NCBI GenBank assembly: GCA_937952895.1
Contig: CALFYC010000172.1
Span: 1-11,758 of the forward strand
Direction: 5' to 3'
Length of the DNA: 11,758 nt
DNA from: an uncultured Neisseriaceae bacterium
GTDB lineage: Bacteria; Pseudomonadota; Gammaproteobacteria; Burkholderiales; UBA11063
Shown here one piece after another: positions 1 through 8,097 of the stretch. A program made the translations under genes and the position numbers. Numbering within the stretch: position 1 is the stretch's first letter; each line of letters opens with the position of its first letter. The notes beneath the pieces are model-generated. The model ran no database searches, had not been told where the DNA came from, and worked only from the letters and a program-made list of their open reading frames with translations.

Positions 1-1464
1 TGTCTATTATCATTAGCTGAAATTGTGGATTTGACAATTGTAGCGGTTGCTATACCGGATATTATGGGTGCGCTTAGTTGTAATATTGATGAAATATCTT
101 TAGTTAGTACCAGTTATATCGTTGCTGCAGCCATTTTTATCATGATGACGGGTTTTGTAAGTGGTCGTTTTGGATGCAAGAAAACCATTTTAGTCTCATC
201 TGTAGTATTTGGAGTTTCCTCCGTCTTATGTGGTTTATCTACCAATCTTGAAGAAATGATTTTTTTTAGAATTATGCAAGGTTTAGGTGGTGCTTTCCTA
301 CCATCGATGGCACAAGGTTATGTGGTTGCTAATTTTGATAAAGATGAGCAACCAGTTATGATCGGAATATTAACCTTAGTCGTAGTATTGGGACCAATAA
401 TTGGTCCAATTATGGGCGGTTATTTAGTTGAAATGCTTAATTGGCGTTGGATATTTTTTGTTAATGTGCCAATTTGTTTAATAAGCTTTATTTTTGTGTC
501 GATTTACATGAAAGAAACACCGATTAAAGCGATAAAGTTTGATAAATTAAGTTTTATTTTTATGGCAGTTGGCTTTGGCTGTTTAGAATATACAATTGAT
601 GAGGGTAATCAAAATGATTGGTTTTCTTCACATAAACTAATTATGGTGTTTTTATTAGGGGTTGTGTCGATAATATTCTTTATTTGGCGTGGTATTTATG
701 GTAAATCAGTAGTTAGCTTTAAAATTTTTCTAAATAGAAATTTTGTTGTATCTTGCTTGTATGTATTTTTATTTATGGGAACAGCTTCTTGTGTGTTAAT
801 TTTTTTCCCAACCTTGATGCAAAATGGCTATGGGTTTCCTGTCGATTTGGCAGGGTATATAACGGCACCACGTGGAGTATTTGCATTAATTGGAGCTGGA
901 ACAACCATTCAATTATGTAAAAGATTTGATAAGCGTTTTGTATTATATTGGGGTTTGAGCTTATTTATTTTAGCTAATTACTTGCAAGAGCATTATGGTG
1001 CAACCTGGAATTTATGGTTTATTTTGGTGGCAGGAGCTGTTCAAGGTATGAGTATGTCTGCAACTTTTGTGGTACTACTGCAAGTTGGATTTACAGGGAT
1101 TTCACAAAATTTAAGTAATGATGCCTCTGGAGTATTTAATTTTTTTAGAAATATTGGTAATTCAGTCGGAACTTCATTTGCCTCAACTATTTTGTCCCAG
1201 CAGCAGCAAGTTGCTTGGAGTGATATGGTTACACATATAACACCATATGATATGGGGTATAAGAATTTTATGCAGCATTTGCCGCCTAATTTGCCATATG
1301 CGGATAAAATAGGCATAATTGTGCATACGATACAAGGGCAAACATTTTTAGTTGCGAATAATGATTTATACTTTATATCATCAATTTTAGCATTATCACT
1401 AGTTGGGTTACCATTCTTATTGGCAAAACCTAAAGATGGATTAGTTGAAATGACAATGCATTAA
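1..1464 (+). CDS. emrB: DHA2-family (EmrB-type) MFS drug efflux transporter, 5' partial
   Basis: This is an inner-membrane proton-driven exporter of the 14-TM DHA2 family, which pumps drugs or amphipathic compounds through a fusion protein and outer-membrane channel. The frame is open from base 1. A GTG at base 25 lies inside the conserved TM1 motif (VDLTIVAVAIP, family form LDxTIVNVALP), so it is not the start; the true start lies upstream, probably by some 15-25 codons. Further hallmarks are the motif-A loop GRFGCKK (163-183), FFRIMQGLGGA (265-297), motif C GPIIGPIMGGYL (391-426) and NWRWIFFVNVP (439-471). Hydrophobic helices continue to the C terminus. It is followed after 46 bp by an EmrA-like gene and then a NodT-type gene, the usual partners. 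The substrate cannot be inferred. The family call is secure; EmrB versus FarB or another DHA2 name is by analogy. Confidence 0.93.
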   Translation, partial: CLLSLAEIVDLTIVAVAIPDIMGALSCNIDEISLVSTSYIVAAAIFIMMTGFVSGRFGCKKTILVSSVVFGVSSVLCGLSTNLEEMIFFRIMQGLGGAFLPSMAQGYVVANFDKDEQPVMIGILTLVVVLGPIIGPIMGGYLVEMLNWRWIFFVNVPICLISFIFVSIYMKETPIKAIKFDKLSFIFMAVGFGCLEYTIDEGNQNDWFSSHKLIMVFLLGVVSIIFFIWRGIYGKSVVSFKIFLNRNFVVSCLYVFLFMGTASCVLIFFPTLMQNGYGFPVDLAGYITAPRGVFALIGAGTTIQLCKRFDKRFVLYWGLSLFILANYLQEHYGATWNLWFILVAGAVQGMSMSATFVVLLQVGFTGISQNLSNDASGVFNFFRNIGNSVGTSFASTILSQQQQVAWSDMVTHITPYDMGYKNFMQHLPPNLPYADKIGIIVHTIQGQTFLVANNDLYFISSILALSLVGLPFLLAKPKDGLVEMTMH

Positions 1465-1510
1465 GCAAATAAATTCTGAAAACAAAATTGATACTTTCAA
1501 TAGGATAATT

Positions 1511-2509
1511 ATGAAAAAAAATGGCGCAGTAAATAGAGTTTCGGTAATATTAAAAGCATCACTAATTATCATTGTGCTTGTTTTAGCTACGGCTTGGTAT
1601 TTTAGACATATGAAATACTACCCAAGTACTGAAGATGCGTATGTCGGGACTAATTTAGTTAACATAACTCCTAAAATTAGCGGTTATGTAACTAATGTTC
1701 AAGCAAATAATCATCAATTTGTGCAAAAAGGGCAAGTTTTATTTAGAATTGAAACAACTGATTATTCCGTGTCATTAGAGCAAAAGCGTCAAGCTGTTAT
1801 TTATGCTGATGAGCAAACTAAAAATGCTCAAGCACAAATAAAGAATCTAAAAGCTGGTTTATATAGCGCAAAAGCTAATTATGAATTTTTGAATCAACAG
1901 TTACTTAGATATCAACAGATGAATAAACAAAGTGCAGCTTCATTAGAGCAAGTTCAACAATATAATTCACAATTAAAGCAAGCGCGTGCGCAAGTTGATC
2001 AATATAATAATCAATTAGATCAGGCTGAGATTCAAATCAAAGCCGCAGAAGCTCAGGTTGCTCAAGCAAAAACAGAAGTGGTAAATGCTCAAAATCATGT
2101 AGGGTATGCTGAAATTACTTCTCCAGTTGATGGCTATATTAGTAACATGAATTTAATTCAAGGACAGTTTGTTTCATCTGGCGTTCCAGTATTTGGGATA
2201 GTTGATAGCACGAATTGGTGGGTTGATGCTAATTTCAAAGAGACTGATTTAGAGCGCATTAGAGTGGGGCAAAAGGTAAAAATTAAGTTAGATATGTATC
2301 CGGATGCCAAATATTTTGGAACTGTGCAAAGTATTAGCCATGCAAGCGGCAACACGTTTTCGTTATTACCAGCACAAAATGCAACTGGTAACTGGGTTAA
2401 AGTAACTCAGCGTTTTACAGTTAGAATTAAAGTAGAAAATAATCCAATGTATCCATTAAGAGTTGGTGCCAGCACTCATGTGGAAGTTGATACGACTAAC
2501 GGTATATAG
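1511..2509 (+). CDS. emrA: EmrA/HlyD-family membrane fusion protein of a drug efflux pump
   Basis: This periplasmic adaptor, anchored in the inner membrane, links the MFS exporter to the outer-membrane channel. It has one N-terminal membrane helix (about residues 13-31) and the family motif TEDAYV (40-45). The biotinyl-lipoyl-like domain is split (about 50-82 and 197-232, with the SPVDGYI motif). A long Gln/Ala-rich coiled-coil hairpin fills about 85-195. The beta-barrel follows, with the hallmark ANFKETDL (240-247), and GNWVKVTQRFTVRI near 293-306. The length of 332 residues is slightly short of E. coli EmrA but normal for the family. The ATG at 1511 has a weak AGGA five bases upstream. The stop codon TAG overlaps the ribosome binding site of the next gene, pointing to co-transcription and possibly translational coupling. 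Confidence 0.93.
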   Translation: MKKNGAVNRVSVILKASLIIIVLVLATAWYFRHMKYYPSTEDAYVGTNLVNITPKISGYVTNVQANNHQFVQKGQVLFRIETTDYSVSLEQKRQAVIYADEQTKNAQAQIKNLKAGLYSAKANYEFLNQQLLRYQQMNKQSAASLEQVQQYNSQLKQARAQVDQYNNQLDQAEIQIKAAEAQVAQAKTEVVNAQNHVGYAEITSPVDGYISNMNLIQGQFVSSGVPVFGIVDSTNWWVDANFKETDLERIRVGQKVKIKLDMYPDAKYFGTVQSISHASGNTFSLLPAQNATGNWVKVTQRFTVRIKVENNPMYPLRVGASTHVEVDTTNGI

Positions 2510-2518
2510 GGTTATATT

Positions 2519-3988
2519 ATGCTAAAAAAACAAACCCCATTTATTATAACTGTATTTAGCGTAATTACTGGATGTGCTTTATATTCACCTAGTTATGAAA
2601 AGCCAGATGTAGATTCCCCACCTGTAACTAGAAATGGTATGATAATTGAATCATCAAATACTGATCTAAGCCAAATTTCATGGTGGAAGAAAATGAATGA
2701 TTTGGTATTAGATGATTTAATAAATAAAGCTTTAGCGAATAATAATCAAATTCAAATTGCTCAGGGCAATGTATTACAAGCACAAGCTAAGCTTAGTTCT
2801 GCCCAATTTAGTTGGATTCCGACCTTAAATGCCGGCGCTTTGGGCTTTGCTGGAAATAGTTTCGATACAAATACAACTTCAAATAATTCAAATTTACCTA
2901 TTCAATCAGGTAGCCAAAATAACGCTAATTTTAATGGTTATGGTGCTGGTTTTATGCCTGGTTATACTTTTAATATATTCACTAATATTAGTCGAACTAA
3001 GTTGGCTAAGGCATCACTTGAGACACAACGTGCTGCAGTTGGAGCGACAAGGTTAAGTGTTATTGGTCAAGTATCTGGTTCGTATTTTATGTTGTTAGGT
3101 CAAAAAAATCAATTACGCCTACAAAAGCAAATGATTAAAGATATGGAAGATCTAGAAAGTGTTCTTAATGTGCAATTACAAGATGGTGCAACAGATGCAT
3201 CATCAATAATCGGTTTACGTCAATTAATCGCTCAAACTAAATCGAAAATCCCATCAATTGAAAATAGTATTAGTCAAACAGAGAATGCCTTACAGCTATT
3301 GATTAATCAAAATCCTGGGCCAATTATTACTAATGGTGATATTAATAAATTAAATATTGCTGGTATCATTCCTGCAAATTTACCATCAACAGTTCTTAAG
3401 AATCGTCCAGATATAATTATGGCAGAAGGTCAATTAAAACAGGCAAATGCAAATATTGCTTTAGCTAATTCAGTTTTCTTCCCAACGATTTCATTAACTG
3501 GCCTAACTGGTGGTGGTTCTCTTGCTCTATCAAATCTTTTTAATTCCTCTGGTGGGTTTTGGGCAGGTCAGGCATCAGCATTTATGCCAATTCTTAATGC
3601 TCAATCTTTTGAACAGGTAAAAGCGGCTAAAGGTGGTTATTATGTATCTTATTATAACTATGTGCAAACGGTTAAATCAGCATTTTCTAATGTAGATAAT
3701 AGTTTGACGAATCAACAAAAGATTAATGATGCTTATGCCGATATGGTTAAATCATGTAGTTCAGCACAAGATTTGTATCAATTAAGTTTAGTTAAAAGTA
3801 AATATGGTGCAACCGATAATAGAAATGTTCTTGGTTCAAAGCTTAATGTGGATACGGCAGAGCTTACTTTAAATAATATTAAAATGCAACAGCTAGATAG
3901 TATTGTGCAAGTTTATCAAGCTTTAGCTGGTGGGTATAATGTGGAAAGTGAATTAAGCGCACCAAAATCAATTAAGGGATTGGACTAG
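2519..3988 (+). CDS. NodT-family RND/MFS efflux outer-membrane channel lipoprotein
   Basis: This is the TolC-like outer-membrane factor of the pump, forming the trimeric beta-barrel and alpha-tunnel exit duct. The N terminus is a lipoprotein signal with lipobox ITGC and the lipidated Cys at residue 19. Two OEP repeats follow (about 60-250 and 270-460). The second has the hallmark NRPDIIMAEGQLKQANANIA, then FFPTISLTG. The first repeat carries an Asn/Ser-rich stretch (about 110-148) where the outer-membrane beta strands are expected. Length is 489 residues, typical of the NodT/OprM group. The ATG at 2519 is preceded by AGGG (2508-2511) with 7 bases spacing, overlapping the stop of the fusion-protein gene. 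It is the last gene of the efflux operon and converges on mltD. Confidence 0.93.
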   Translation: MLKKQTPFIITVFSVITGCALYSPSYEKPDVDSPPVTRNGMIIESSNTDLSQISWWKKMNDLVLDDLINKALANNNQIQIAQGNVLQAQAKLSSAQFSWIPTLNAGALGFAGNSFDTNTTSNNSNLPIQSGSQNNANFNGYGAGFMPGYTFNIFTNISRTKLAKASLETQRAAVGATRLSVIGQVSGSYFMLLGQKNQLRLQKQMIKDMEDLESVLNVQLQDGATDASSIIGLRQLIAQTKSKIPSIENSISQTENALQLLINQNPGPIITNGDINKLNIAGIIPANLPSTVLKNRPDIIMAEGQLKQANANIALANSVFFPTISLTGLTGGGSLALSNLFNSSGGFWAGQASAFMPILNAQSFEQVKAAKGGYYVSYYNYVQTVKSAFSNVDNSLTNQQKINDAYADMVKSCSSAQDLYQLSLVKSKYGATDNRNVLGSKLNVDTAELTLNNIKMQQLDSIVQVYQALAGGYNVESELSAPKSIKGLD

Positions 3989-4153
3989 TTAAGCTAAATG
4001 GTGTGCTTTATTCTATATTGCCCCTAATGAAAATCATTCTATTTTGTTCTTCTTTGTTTTCTTTATCATTAACTACATCAATATGCTGATTAATAATAAA
4101 ATTTTAGAATAACGTAAAATTGACATAATATTTTCTAAATTTAATAGTTCGTT
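3989..4153. other. Convergent intergenic region between efflux operon and mltD
   Basis: This 165-bp A+T-rich gap separates two converging genes. Its best terminator-like feature is a short hairpin AATGA-AAA-TCATT (4026-4038) followed by a T-rich run on the + strand. The stem is only 5 bp and mostly A/T, so it is a weak candidate. No ORF or RNA gene was recognised. Confidence 0.3.
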
Positions 4154-5464
4154 TTATTGTTTAATGATTAGATCTTGACCAACAATTAAGTTATTATCAG
4201 GAACTCCATTAATTCTTTGGATTTCTTCAACGGAAGTATTAAATTTTCGCGCAATCGAATACATTGTATCCCCATTTTTTACTTCATATTTTACTGGTTG
4301 AATTGGTGTTTCATTTTGTGTTTTTGCGGGAGATGGATCTGCATCTGCGGCAACTTCTTGATTAATTTCATCATTAACTACATTAACATTGCTTATGCTT
4401 TCTTTATCATTTAAAGCTAAGTTTTGGATTAATCCATCTAACTCAGATTCATTATTACTTGTTGGAATTATATGACTATCTGACACCGGGTTAGTATTTG
4501 GTTCTGTATTATTAGTATTGGCTGCAATTACAACATTATTTTGATTAACTAAATTTTGGCCAATACTTGCATAATAGATATTTTGATTTCTGATTGGTAA
4601 TAATACCATATCATTTGAATTCAATGTATAGTCACTATCAATGAATTGAGTGTTTAATGCCATAAAATCACTAGTGCTTAAACCAGATAAAGCACTAAAT
4701 TGATCGATTGAATTACGACTATTGGGTTTAATGATCGCAAAATATGGTTGATTTGGGTATTCTTCTAATGTAATCCCAAATTTTTTAGGATTTTCGATAA
4801 TGTTTGCCAAAGCTATTAACTTAGGCACATATTGTTCAGTAACTTCTCTTAGATCTAGACTGCTATAGTCAACTTGACCTAACGGTTGACCAGATTTACG
4901 TACTGAGCGATACATGTTTCCTTCACCCCAATTATATGCACCAATTGCAAGGTCCCATTGACCAAACATACGATGTAGGTAACATAAATAAGTAATTGCT
5001 GCATTGGTTGATTTTACTACATTCATTCGTTCATCAATATCGCTATTTTGTGCAAGATTAAATCTTGCACCAGAAAAGTTCATAAATTGCCATAATCCAA
5101 CTGAATTGGCTCTGGTTTTTGCTTTAGCATTAAATGAGCTTTCAATAATTGGAATTAACGCAACCTCACTAGGGATTCCATTTCGTTCTGTTACGGTTAA
5201 AATATAGTATAGGTAAGGGCTTGCTGCCGCTAAAATTCTTGCAAAAGCACGTGGGTTTTTCGAATACATTTTTTCATAATAGCGAACCAGTTTGTTTTCA
5301 CTATGATCTAACATAAATCCAGAGCGCATTCTTTGCCAAATAGTCTGACTCTGCCTTACATTATAGTTATTAATTAACATAAAAGTATTAGCAATTTCAT
5401 CGGCAATAATATTCGCAGATAAAACACACATACCAATTACAAATAATAAGTGTTTCTTCTTCAT
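4154..5464 (-). CDS. mltD: MltD-like membrane-bound/periplasmic lytic murein transglycosylase with C-terminal LysM
   Basis: The enzyme cleaves the MurNAc-GlcNAc bond of peptidoglycan, forming 1,6-anhydroMurNAc ends, in wall remodelling. An N-terminal signal (residues 1-21, MKKKHLLFVIG...) is followed by a lysozyme-like SLT domain (about 85-220). The catalytic Glu is E108 in PIIESSFN, with GLWQFM (123-128), AYNWGEG (176-182) and YVPKL (212-216). A degenerate LysM-like segment (about 254-292) and an Asn/Ser-rich linker precede one clear LysM domain (391-434, YEVKNGDTMYSIARKFN), which binds peptidoglycan. E. coli MltD is a lipoprotein; here the signal shows no good lipobox (Cys13 is preceded by Met), so the protein may be soluble in the periplasm. 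The ATG at 5464 has only a weak GAG upstream. It is transcribed divergently from wrbA. Confidence 0.93.
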   Translation of the reverse strand: MKKKHLLFVIGMCVLSANIIADEIANTFMLINNYNVRQSQTIWQRMRSGFMLDHSENKLVRYYEKMYSKNPRAFARILAAASPYLYYILTVTERNGIPSEVALIPIIESSFNAKAKTRANSVGLWQFMNFSGARFNLAQNSDIDERMNVVKSTNAAITYLCYLHRMFGQWDLAIGAYNWGEGNMYRSVRKSGQPLGQVDYSSLDLREVTEQYVPKLIALANIIENPKKFGITLEEYPNQPYFAIIKPNSRNSIDQFSALSGLSTSDFMALNTQFIDSDYTLNSNDMVLLPIRNQNIYYASIGQNLVNQNNVVIAANTNNTEPNTNPVSDSHIIPTSNNESELDGLIQNLALNDKESISNVNVVNDEINQEVAADADPSPAKTQNETPIQPVKYEVKNGDTMYSIARKFNTSVEEIQRINGVPDNNLIVGQDLIIKQ

Positions 5465-5510
5465 AAACTCAACTGGGCTTGTGTGATTAGCACAAACTTA
5501 ACCTTAAAAC

Positions 5511-5519
5511 TGATATAAT
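5511..5519 (+). promoter_or_regulatory. Extended -10 promoter for the wrbA-etfBA cluster
   Basis: The sequence TGATATAAT contains a perfect TATAAT with the TGn extension, in the divergent gap between mltD and wrbA. No good -35 lies 16-18 bp upstream, as is common for extended -10 promoters. Predicted transcription would start near 5526, leaving a leader of about 57 bases before the wrbA ATG. Confidence 0.5.
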
Positions 5520-5565
5520 ATCGTTCGTTAATGTCCAATTTTAACTTAAATTGTATTTAAATTGC

Positions 5566-5570
5566 AAGGA
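5566..5570 (+). promoter_or_regulatory. Ribosome binding site deciding the wrbA start
   Basis: AAGGA lies 12 bases before ATG 5583. An in-frame TTG at 5562 sits immediately before this site, so it cannot use it. The family's N terminus (KEILILYYSHSG) also fits a start at 5583, although the spacing is somewhat long. Confidence 0.5.
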
Positions 5571-5582
5571 TATATAGTCTTA

Positions 5583-6179
5583 ATGAAAGAGATCTTGATA
5601 CTATATTACAGCCACAGTGGAGCAACTCAAAAACTAGCCCACTTAATTGCACGTGGTGTTGAAAGTGTTAAAGGTGTAACTGCTAGAATTAGAACTGTAC
5701 CAAAAGTGTCGACTACTTGTGAGCAGGTAGAACCTTCAATTCCAGATTCTGGTGTGCCATATGTAACAATTGATGATTTACTCGAATGTAGTGGGATAGC
5801 TATGGGTTCTCCCGTGAGATTTGGTAATATGGCTGCAAGTTTGAAGTACTTTTGGGATGGAACAACCGATATTTGGTTATCTGGTGCTTTAGTTAATAAA
5901 CCGGCTTCGTTATTTACTTCTTCTTCTTCAATGCATGGTGGACAAGAGGCTTGCTTACTATCAATGATGATTCCTTTATTACATCATGGAATGATTATTG
6001 TTGGATTACCTTATACTGAAACTGAACTTATGAATACAAATAGTGGCGGTACCCCTTATGGAGTTTCTCATTATTCAGGAATAGATAATAATATAAATAT
6101 TTCTGATGCTGAAAAGCAGCTAGCTCTTGCGCAAGGAAAGCGTCTAGCTGAAATTGCTTTAAAATTATCTGGAAATTAG
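5583..6179 (+). CDS. wrbA: WrbA-like flavodoxin-fold NAD(P)H:quinone oxidoreductase
   Basis: This is an FMN-binding flavoprotein of the WrbA group, which reduces quinones by two electrons using NAD(P)H in the cytoplasm. The N-terminal beta strand and FMN phosphate loop read ILILYYSHSGATQKLA (residues 4-19). Other WrbA marks follow: GSPVRFGNMAASLKYFWD, KPASLFTSSSSMHGGQEA, then LLHHGMIIVGLPYTE and GGTPYGVSHYSG. The length of 198 residues from ATG 5583 is normal. An in-frame TTG at 5562 would add seven residues but lacks a ribosome binding site. From memory, the RTVPKVST...PSIPD segment resembles betaproteobacterial WrbA. It is the first gene of a cluster and lies 3 bp before etfB, suggesting co-expression with electron-transfer flavoprotein. 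The fold call is secure; activity on quinones is inferred from the family. Confidence 0.9.
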   Translation: MKEILILYYSHSGATQKLAHLIARGVESVKGVTARIRTVPKVSTTCEQVEPSIPDSGVPYVTIDDLLECSGIAMGSPVRFGNMAASLKYFWDGTTDIWLSGALVNKPASLFTSSSSMHGGQEACLLSMMIPLLHHGMIIVGLPYTETELMNTNSGGTPYGVSHYSGIDNNINISDAEKQLALAQGKRLAEIALKLSGN

Positions 6180-6182
6180 ATT

Positions 6183-6929
6183 ATGAAAATATTAGTTGGA
6201 GCAAAACGCGTAGTTGATCCAAATGTAAAAGTACGTGTTTCGGCTGATGGTACTGGAATTGATGCAGAACATAGTAAAATGTCATTAAATCCATTTGATG
6301 AAAATGCTATTGAAGAAGCAGTAAGGCTCAAAGAAAAAAATCCCAATATTGAGATTATTGCACTATCAATTGGTAACGAAAAATCAATTGATGTATTAAG
6401 GACAGCGATGGCACGCGGTTGCGATCGAGCAATTTTGGTTTTTTCAGAAAATAATCTTGAGCCAATTATGGTTGCTAAAGTCTTTAAGCATATTGTAAAG
6501 CAAGAAAACCCTGAGATTATTCTTTTGGGAAAACAAGCTATTGATGATGATGCAAACCAAGTCGGGCAGATGCTAGCTGGGATGCTAAATTATCCACAAG
6601 GAACATTTATTTCTAAATTACAAATAGATGATAATAAGGTTATTGTTGCTCGTGAAATGGATTCTGGAACTGAAACACTGGAATTGAAATTACCAGTAGT
6701 ATTAACTGCTGATTTACATTTAAATGAACCAAGATTTATTAAATTGCCTCAATTAATGATGGCTAAGAAAAAACCAATTGAACAATTAAACTTTGATGAT
6801 TTGGGTATTAGCTATAAGGAGTCAACGGTTTTATTACAGGCATATGATGGTGAAATTAAAAAATCATGTAAAATGCTAGACAATGTTGAACAGTTAATTG
6901 AAGTGCTGAAAGAAAAAAAGGCTTTATAA
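6183..6929 (+). CDS. etfB: Electron transfer flavoprotein beta subunit
   Basis: EtfB pairs with EtfA to carry electrons from acyl-CoA and other dehydrogenases to ETF:quinone oxidoreductase and so to the respiratory chain. It binds AMP in the conventional ETF group. The N terminus MKILVGAKRVVDPNVKVRV and the NPFDENAIEEAVRLKE segment (36-52) are canonical. The nucleotide-binding stretch is GKQAIDDDANQVGQ (116-129). The ETF-beta signature and dehydrogenase recognition loop are near 174-198 (TADLHLNEPRFIKLPQ, then LMMAKKKP). The length of 248 residues is usual. The ATG at 6183 follows GGA (6171-6173) at 9 bases. The C-terminal tail (about 211-235) departs from the usual VSEPPKR pattern but keeps its place. 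It is sandwiched between wrbA (3 bp) and etfA (0 bp). Confidence 0.96.
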   Translation: MKILVGAKRVVDPNVKVRVSADGTGIDAEHSKMSLNPFDENAIEEAVRLKEKNPNIEIIALSIGNEKSIDVLRTAMARGCDRAILVFSENNLEPIMVAKVFKHIVKQENPEIILLGKQAIDDDANQVGQMLAGMLNYPQGTFISKLQIDDNKVIVAREMDSGTETLELKLPVVLTADLHLNEPRFIKLPQLMMAKKKPIEQLNFDDLGISYKESTVLLQAYDGEIKKSCKMLDNVEQLIEVLKEKKAL

Positions 6930-7862
6930 ATGCAAGTATTAATTATAACCACACAAAATGGGGTTAAAACTAATTTACCTAATTTATTTGGGGCAGCTAG
7001 GATATTAGCTAATGAGTGTGATGTATTGGTGGTTGGGCATGAATTAACCGATGTGGTTAGGGATGTTGCTACTTATAGTTTGGTTAAAGAAGTATTACAA
7101 TTAGATCATGCTAATTTAAAACATTTATTAGCTGAAAATATTGCTCCAACAATTGCTCAAATTGTAAAAAACTATACTCATGTTTTGATTGCAGCTGATG
7201 CTTTTGGGAAGAATGTTTTGCCAAGAGTTGCGGGGATTTTAGAAATTGGTCAAATTAGCGATGTAACCGATATTTTATCGTCATCAGTATTTAAGAAATT
7301 TATGTATGCTGGGAATGTTTTAGTTGAATTATCAGCGTTAGAAGATATTAAGTTACTCACCATTAGAACTAGTAATTTTGACGTGGTTGAAGATAGGTCT
7401 TCTACTTTAGCATTAATCACACAAGTTTCTTATGATGGGGTAAATGATGATCGAGTAAAATTCTTAACTGAACATAATTCATATAATCCAGTAGATTTAT
7501 CTAGTGCTAAAATAGTAGTAACAGGTGGTAGATCTTTGGGTTCAAAAGAGGCTTTTGATTCTCATATTCGAGTGCTTGCGCAGAAATTAAATGCAGGAGT
7601 TGGTGCTTCTCGAGCAGCTGTTGAAGCTGGATATGCTAATAATGATTGCCAAGTTGGGCAAACTGGAAAAGTTGTAGCACCTAATGTTTATTTAGCGATT
7701 GGAATTTCGGGTGCAGTCCAGCATATTTCGGGAATGAAAGATTCAAAAACTGTTGTGGCAGTCAATACTGATCCTAATGCTGCAATTTTTGAGCATGCCG
7801 ATTATGGCTTAATTGGTGATTTATTTGAAGTAGTCCCAACATTAATTAATCGTATAAATTAA
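6930..7862 (+). CDS. etfA: Electron transfer flavoprotein alpha subunit
   Basis: EtfA carries the redox-active FAD of the ETF heterodimer. The N-terminal ETF domain spans about 1-185 and the FAD-binding C-terminal domain about 190-310. Canonical FAD contacts are GRSLGS (200-205), GASRAAV (225-231), GQTGK (243-247), GISGAVQH (258-265), NTDPNAAIF (279-287) and DYGLIGD (291-297). The length of 310 residues is typical. The ATG at 6930 starts immediately after the etfB stop (no gap), with AAAGG (6917-6921) inside the end of etfB, so the two are very likely translationally coupled for 1:1 output. No ETF:quinone oxidoreductase or acyl-CoA dehydrogenase is visible nearby, so the electron donors must be encoded elsewhere. 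Confidence 0.97.
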   Translation: MQVLIITTQNGVKTNLPNLFGAARILANECDVLVVGHELTDVVRDVATYSLVKEVLQLDHANLKHLLAENIAPTIAQIVKNYTHVLIAADAFGKNVLPRVAGILEIGQISDVTDILSSSVFKKFMYAGNVLVELSALEDIKLLTIRTSNFDVVEDRSSTLALITQVSYDGVNDDRVKFLTEHNSYNPVDLSSAKIVVTGGRSLGSKEAFDSHIRVLAQKLNAGVGASRAAVEAGYANNDCQVGQTGKVVAPNVYLAIGISGAVQHISGMKDSKTVVAVNTDPNAAIFEHADYGLIGDLFEVVPTLINRIN

Positions 7863-7884
7863 ATATAAATATTTTTAATATTTA

Positions 7885-7890
7885 AAAGGA
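7885..7890 (+). promoter_or_regulatory. Shine-Dalgarno site deciding the zinc-finger gene start
   Basis: AAAGGA abuts an ATG at 7891 with no spacing but lies 9 bases before the in-frame ATG at 7900. The second ATG is therefore the more likely start. Confidence 0.6.
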
Positions 7891-7899
7891 ATGTTAGAA

Positions 7900-8082
7900 A
7901 TGCATGAAAATAAAGAAAAGTATATTGAAGTTACTGAAAAAGATTTACCATTACGTTGCCCAATGCCAGATATGGTTTCATGGAATGCTCATCCACGAGT
8001 ATTCTTAGAAATTGATAAAACATCTGAGCATAAAATCATATGTCCGTATTGTTCAACAAAATATGTATTAAAAACTAATTAA
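7900..8082 (+). CDS. Small CHCC-type zinc-finger domain protein
   Basis: This is a 60-residue cytoplasmic protein of the zf-CHCC family, related to the C-terminal part of the complex I accessory subunit NDUFS6. Its bacterial role is not established. The presumed zinc ligands are C20 (LPLRCPMP), H31 (NAHPRVFL), C48 and C51 (CPYC), followed by the usual short basic end TKYVLK. I chose ATG 7900 over ATG 7891, which lies directly on the Shine-Dalgarno AAAGGA. It comes 37 bp after etfA and 15 bp before dacB, in the same orientation, so it is probably in the operon. Nearness to etfBA fits a link to respiratory flavoproteins or iron-sulfur enzymes, but that is inference. Confidence 0.88.
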   Translation: MHENKEKYIEVTEKDLPLRCPMPDMVSWNAHPRVFLEIDKTSEHKIICPYCSTKYVLKTN

Positions 8083-8097
8083 CCAATTATTTTAAAC

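Noticed and set aside
1041..1316. 91-codon leftward frame inside the MFS transporter gene
   Set aside because: Shadow frame opposite conserved transmembrane coding sequence, without ribosome binding site or known domain.
4120..4147. Consensus-like -35 TTGACA in the gap right of the efflux operon
   Set aside because: No acceptable -10 lies 16-18 bases downstream and it would only drive antisense transcription of mltD.
4060..4400. Shared 13-mer TCATTAACTACAT near 4067 and 4370
   Set aside because: Short A+T-rich match, one copy in the mltD coding region; it does not extend and has no structural partner.
5479..5495. Inverted repeat TTGTG-N7-CACAA upstream of wrbA, resembling a CRP site
   Set aside because: The CRP consensus needs TGTGA-N6-TCACA; here the half-sites are one base too close and the arms are only 5 bp. 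It could be an operator but evidence is thin.
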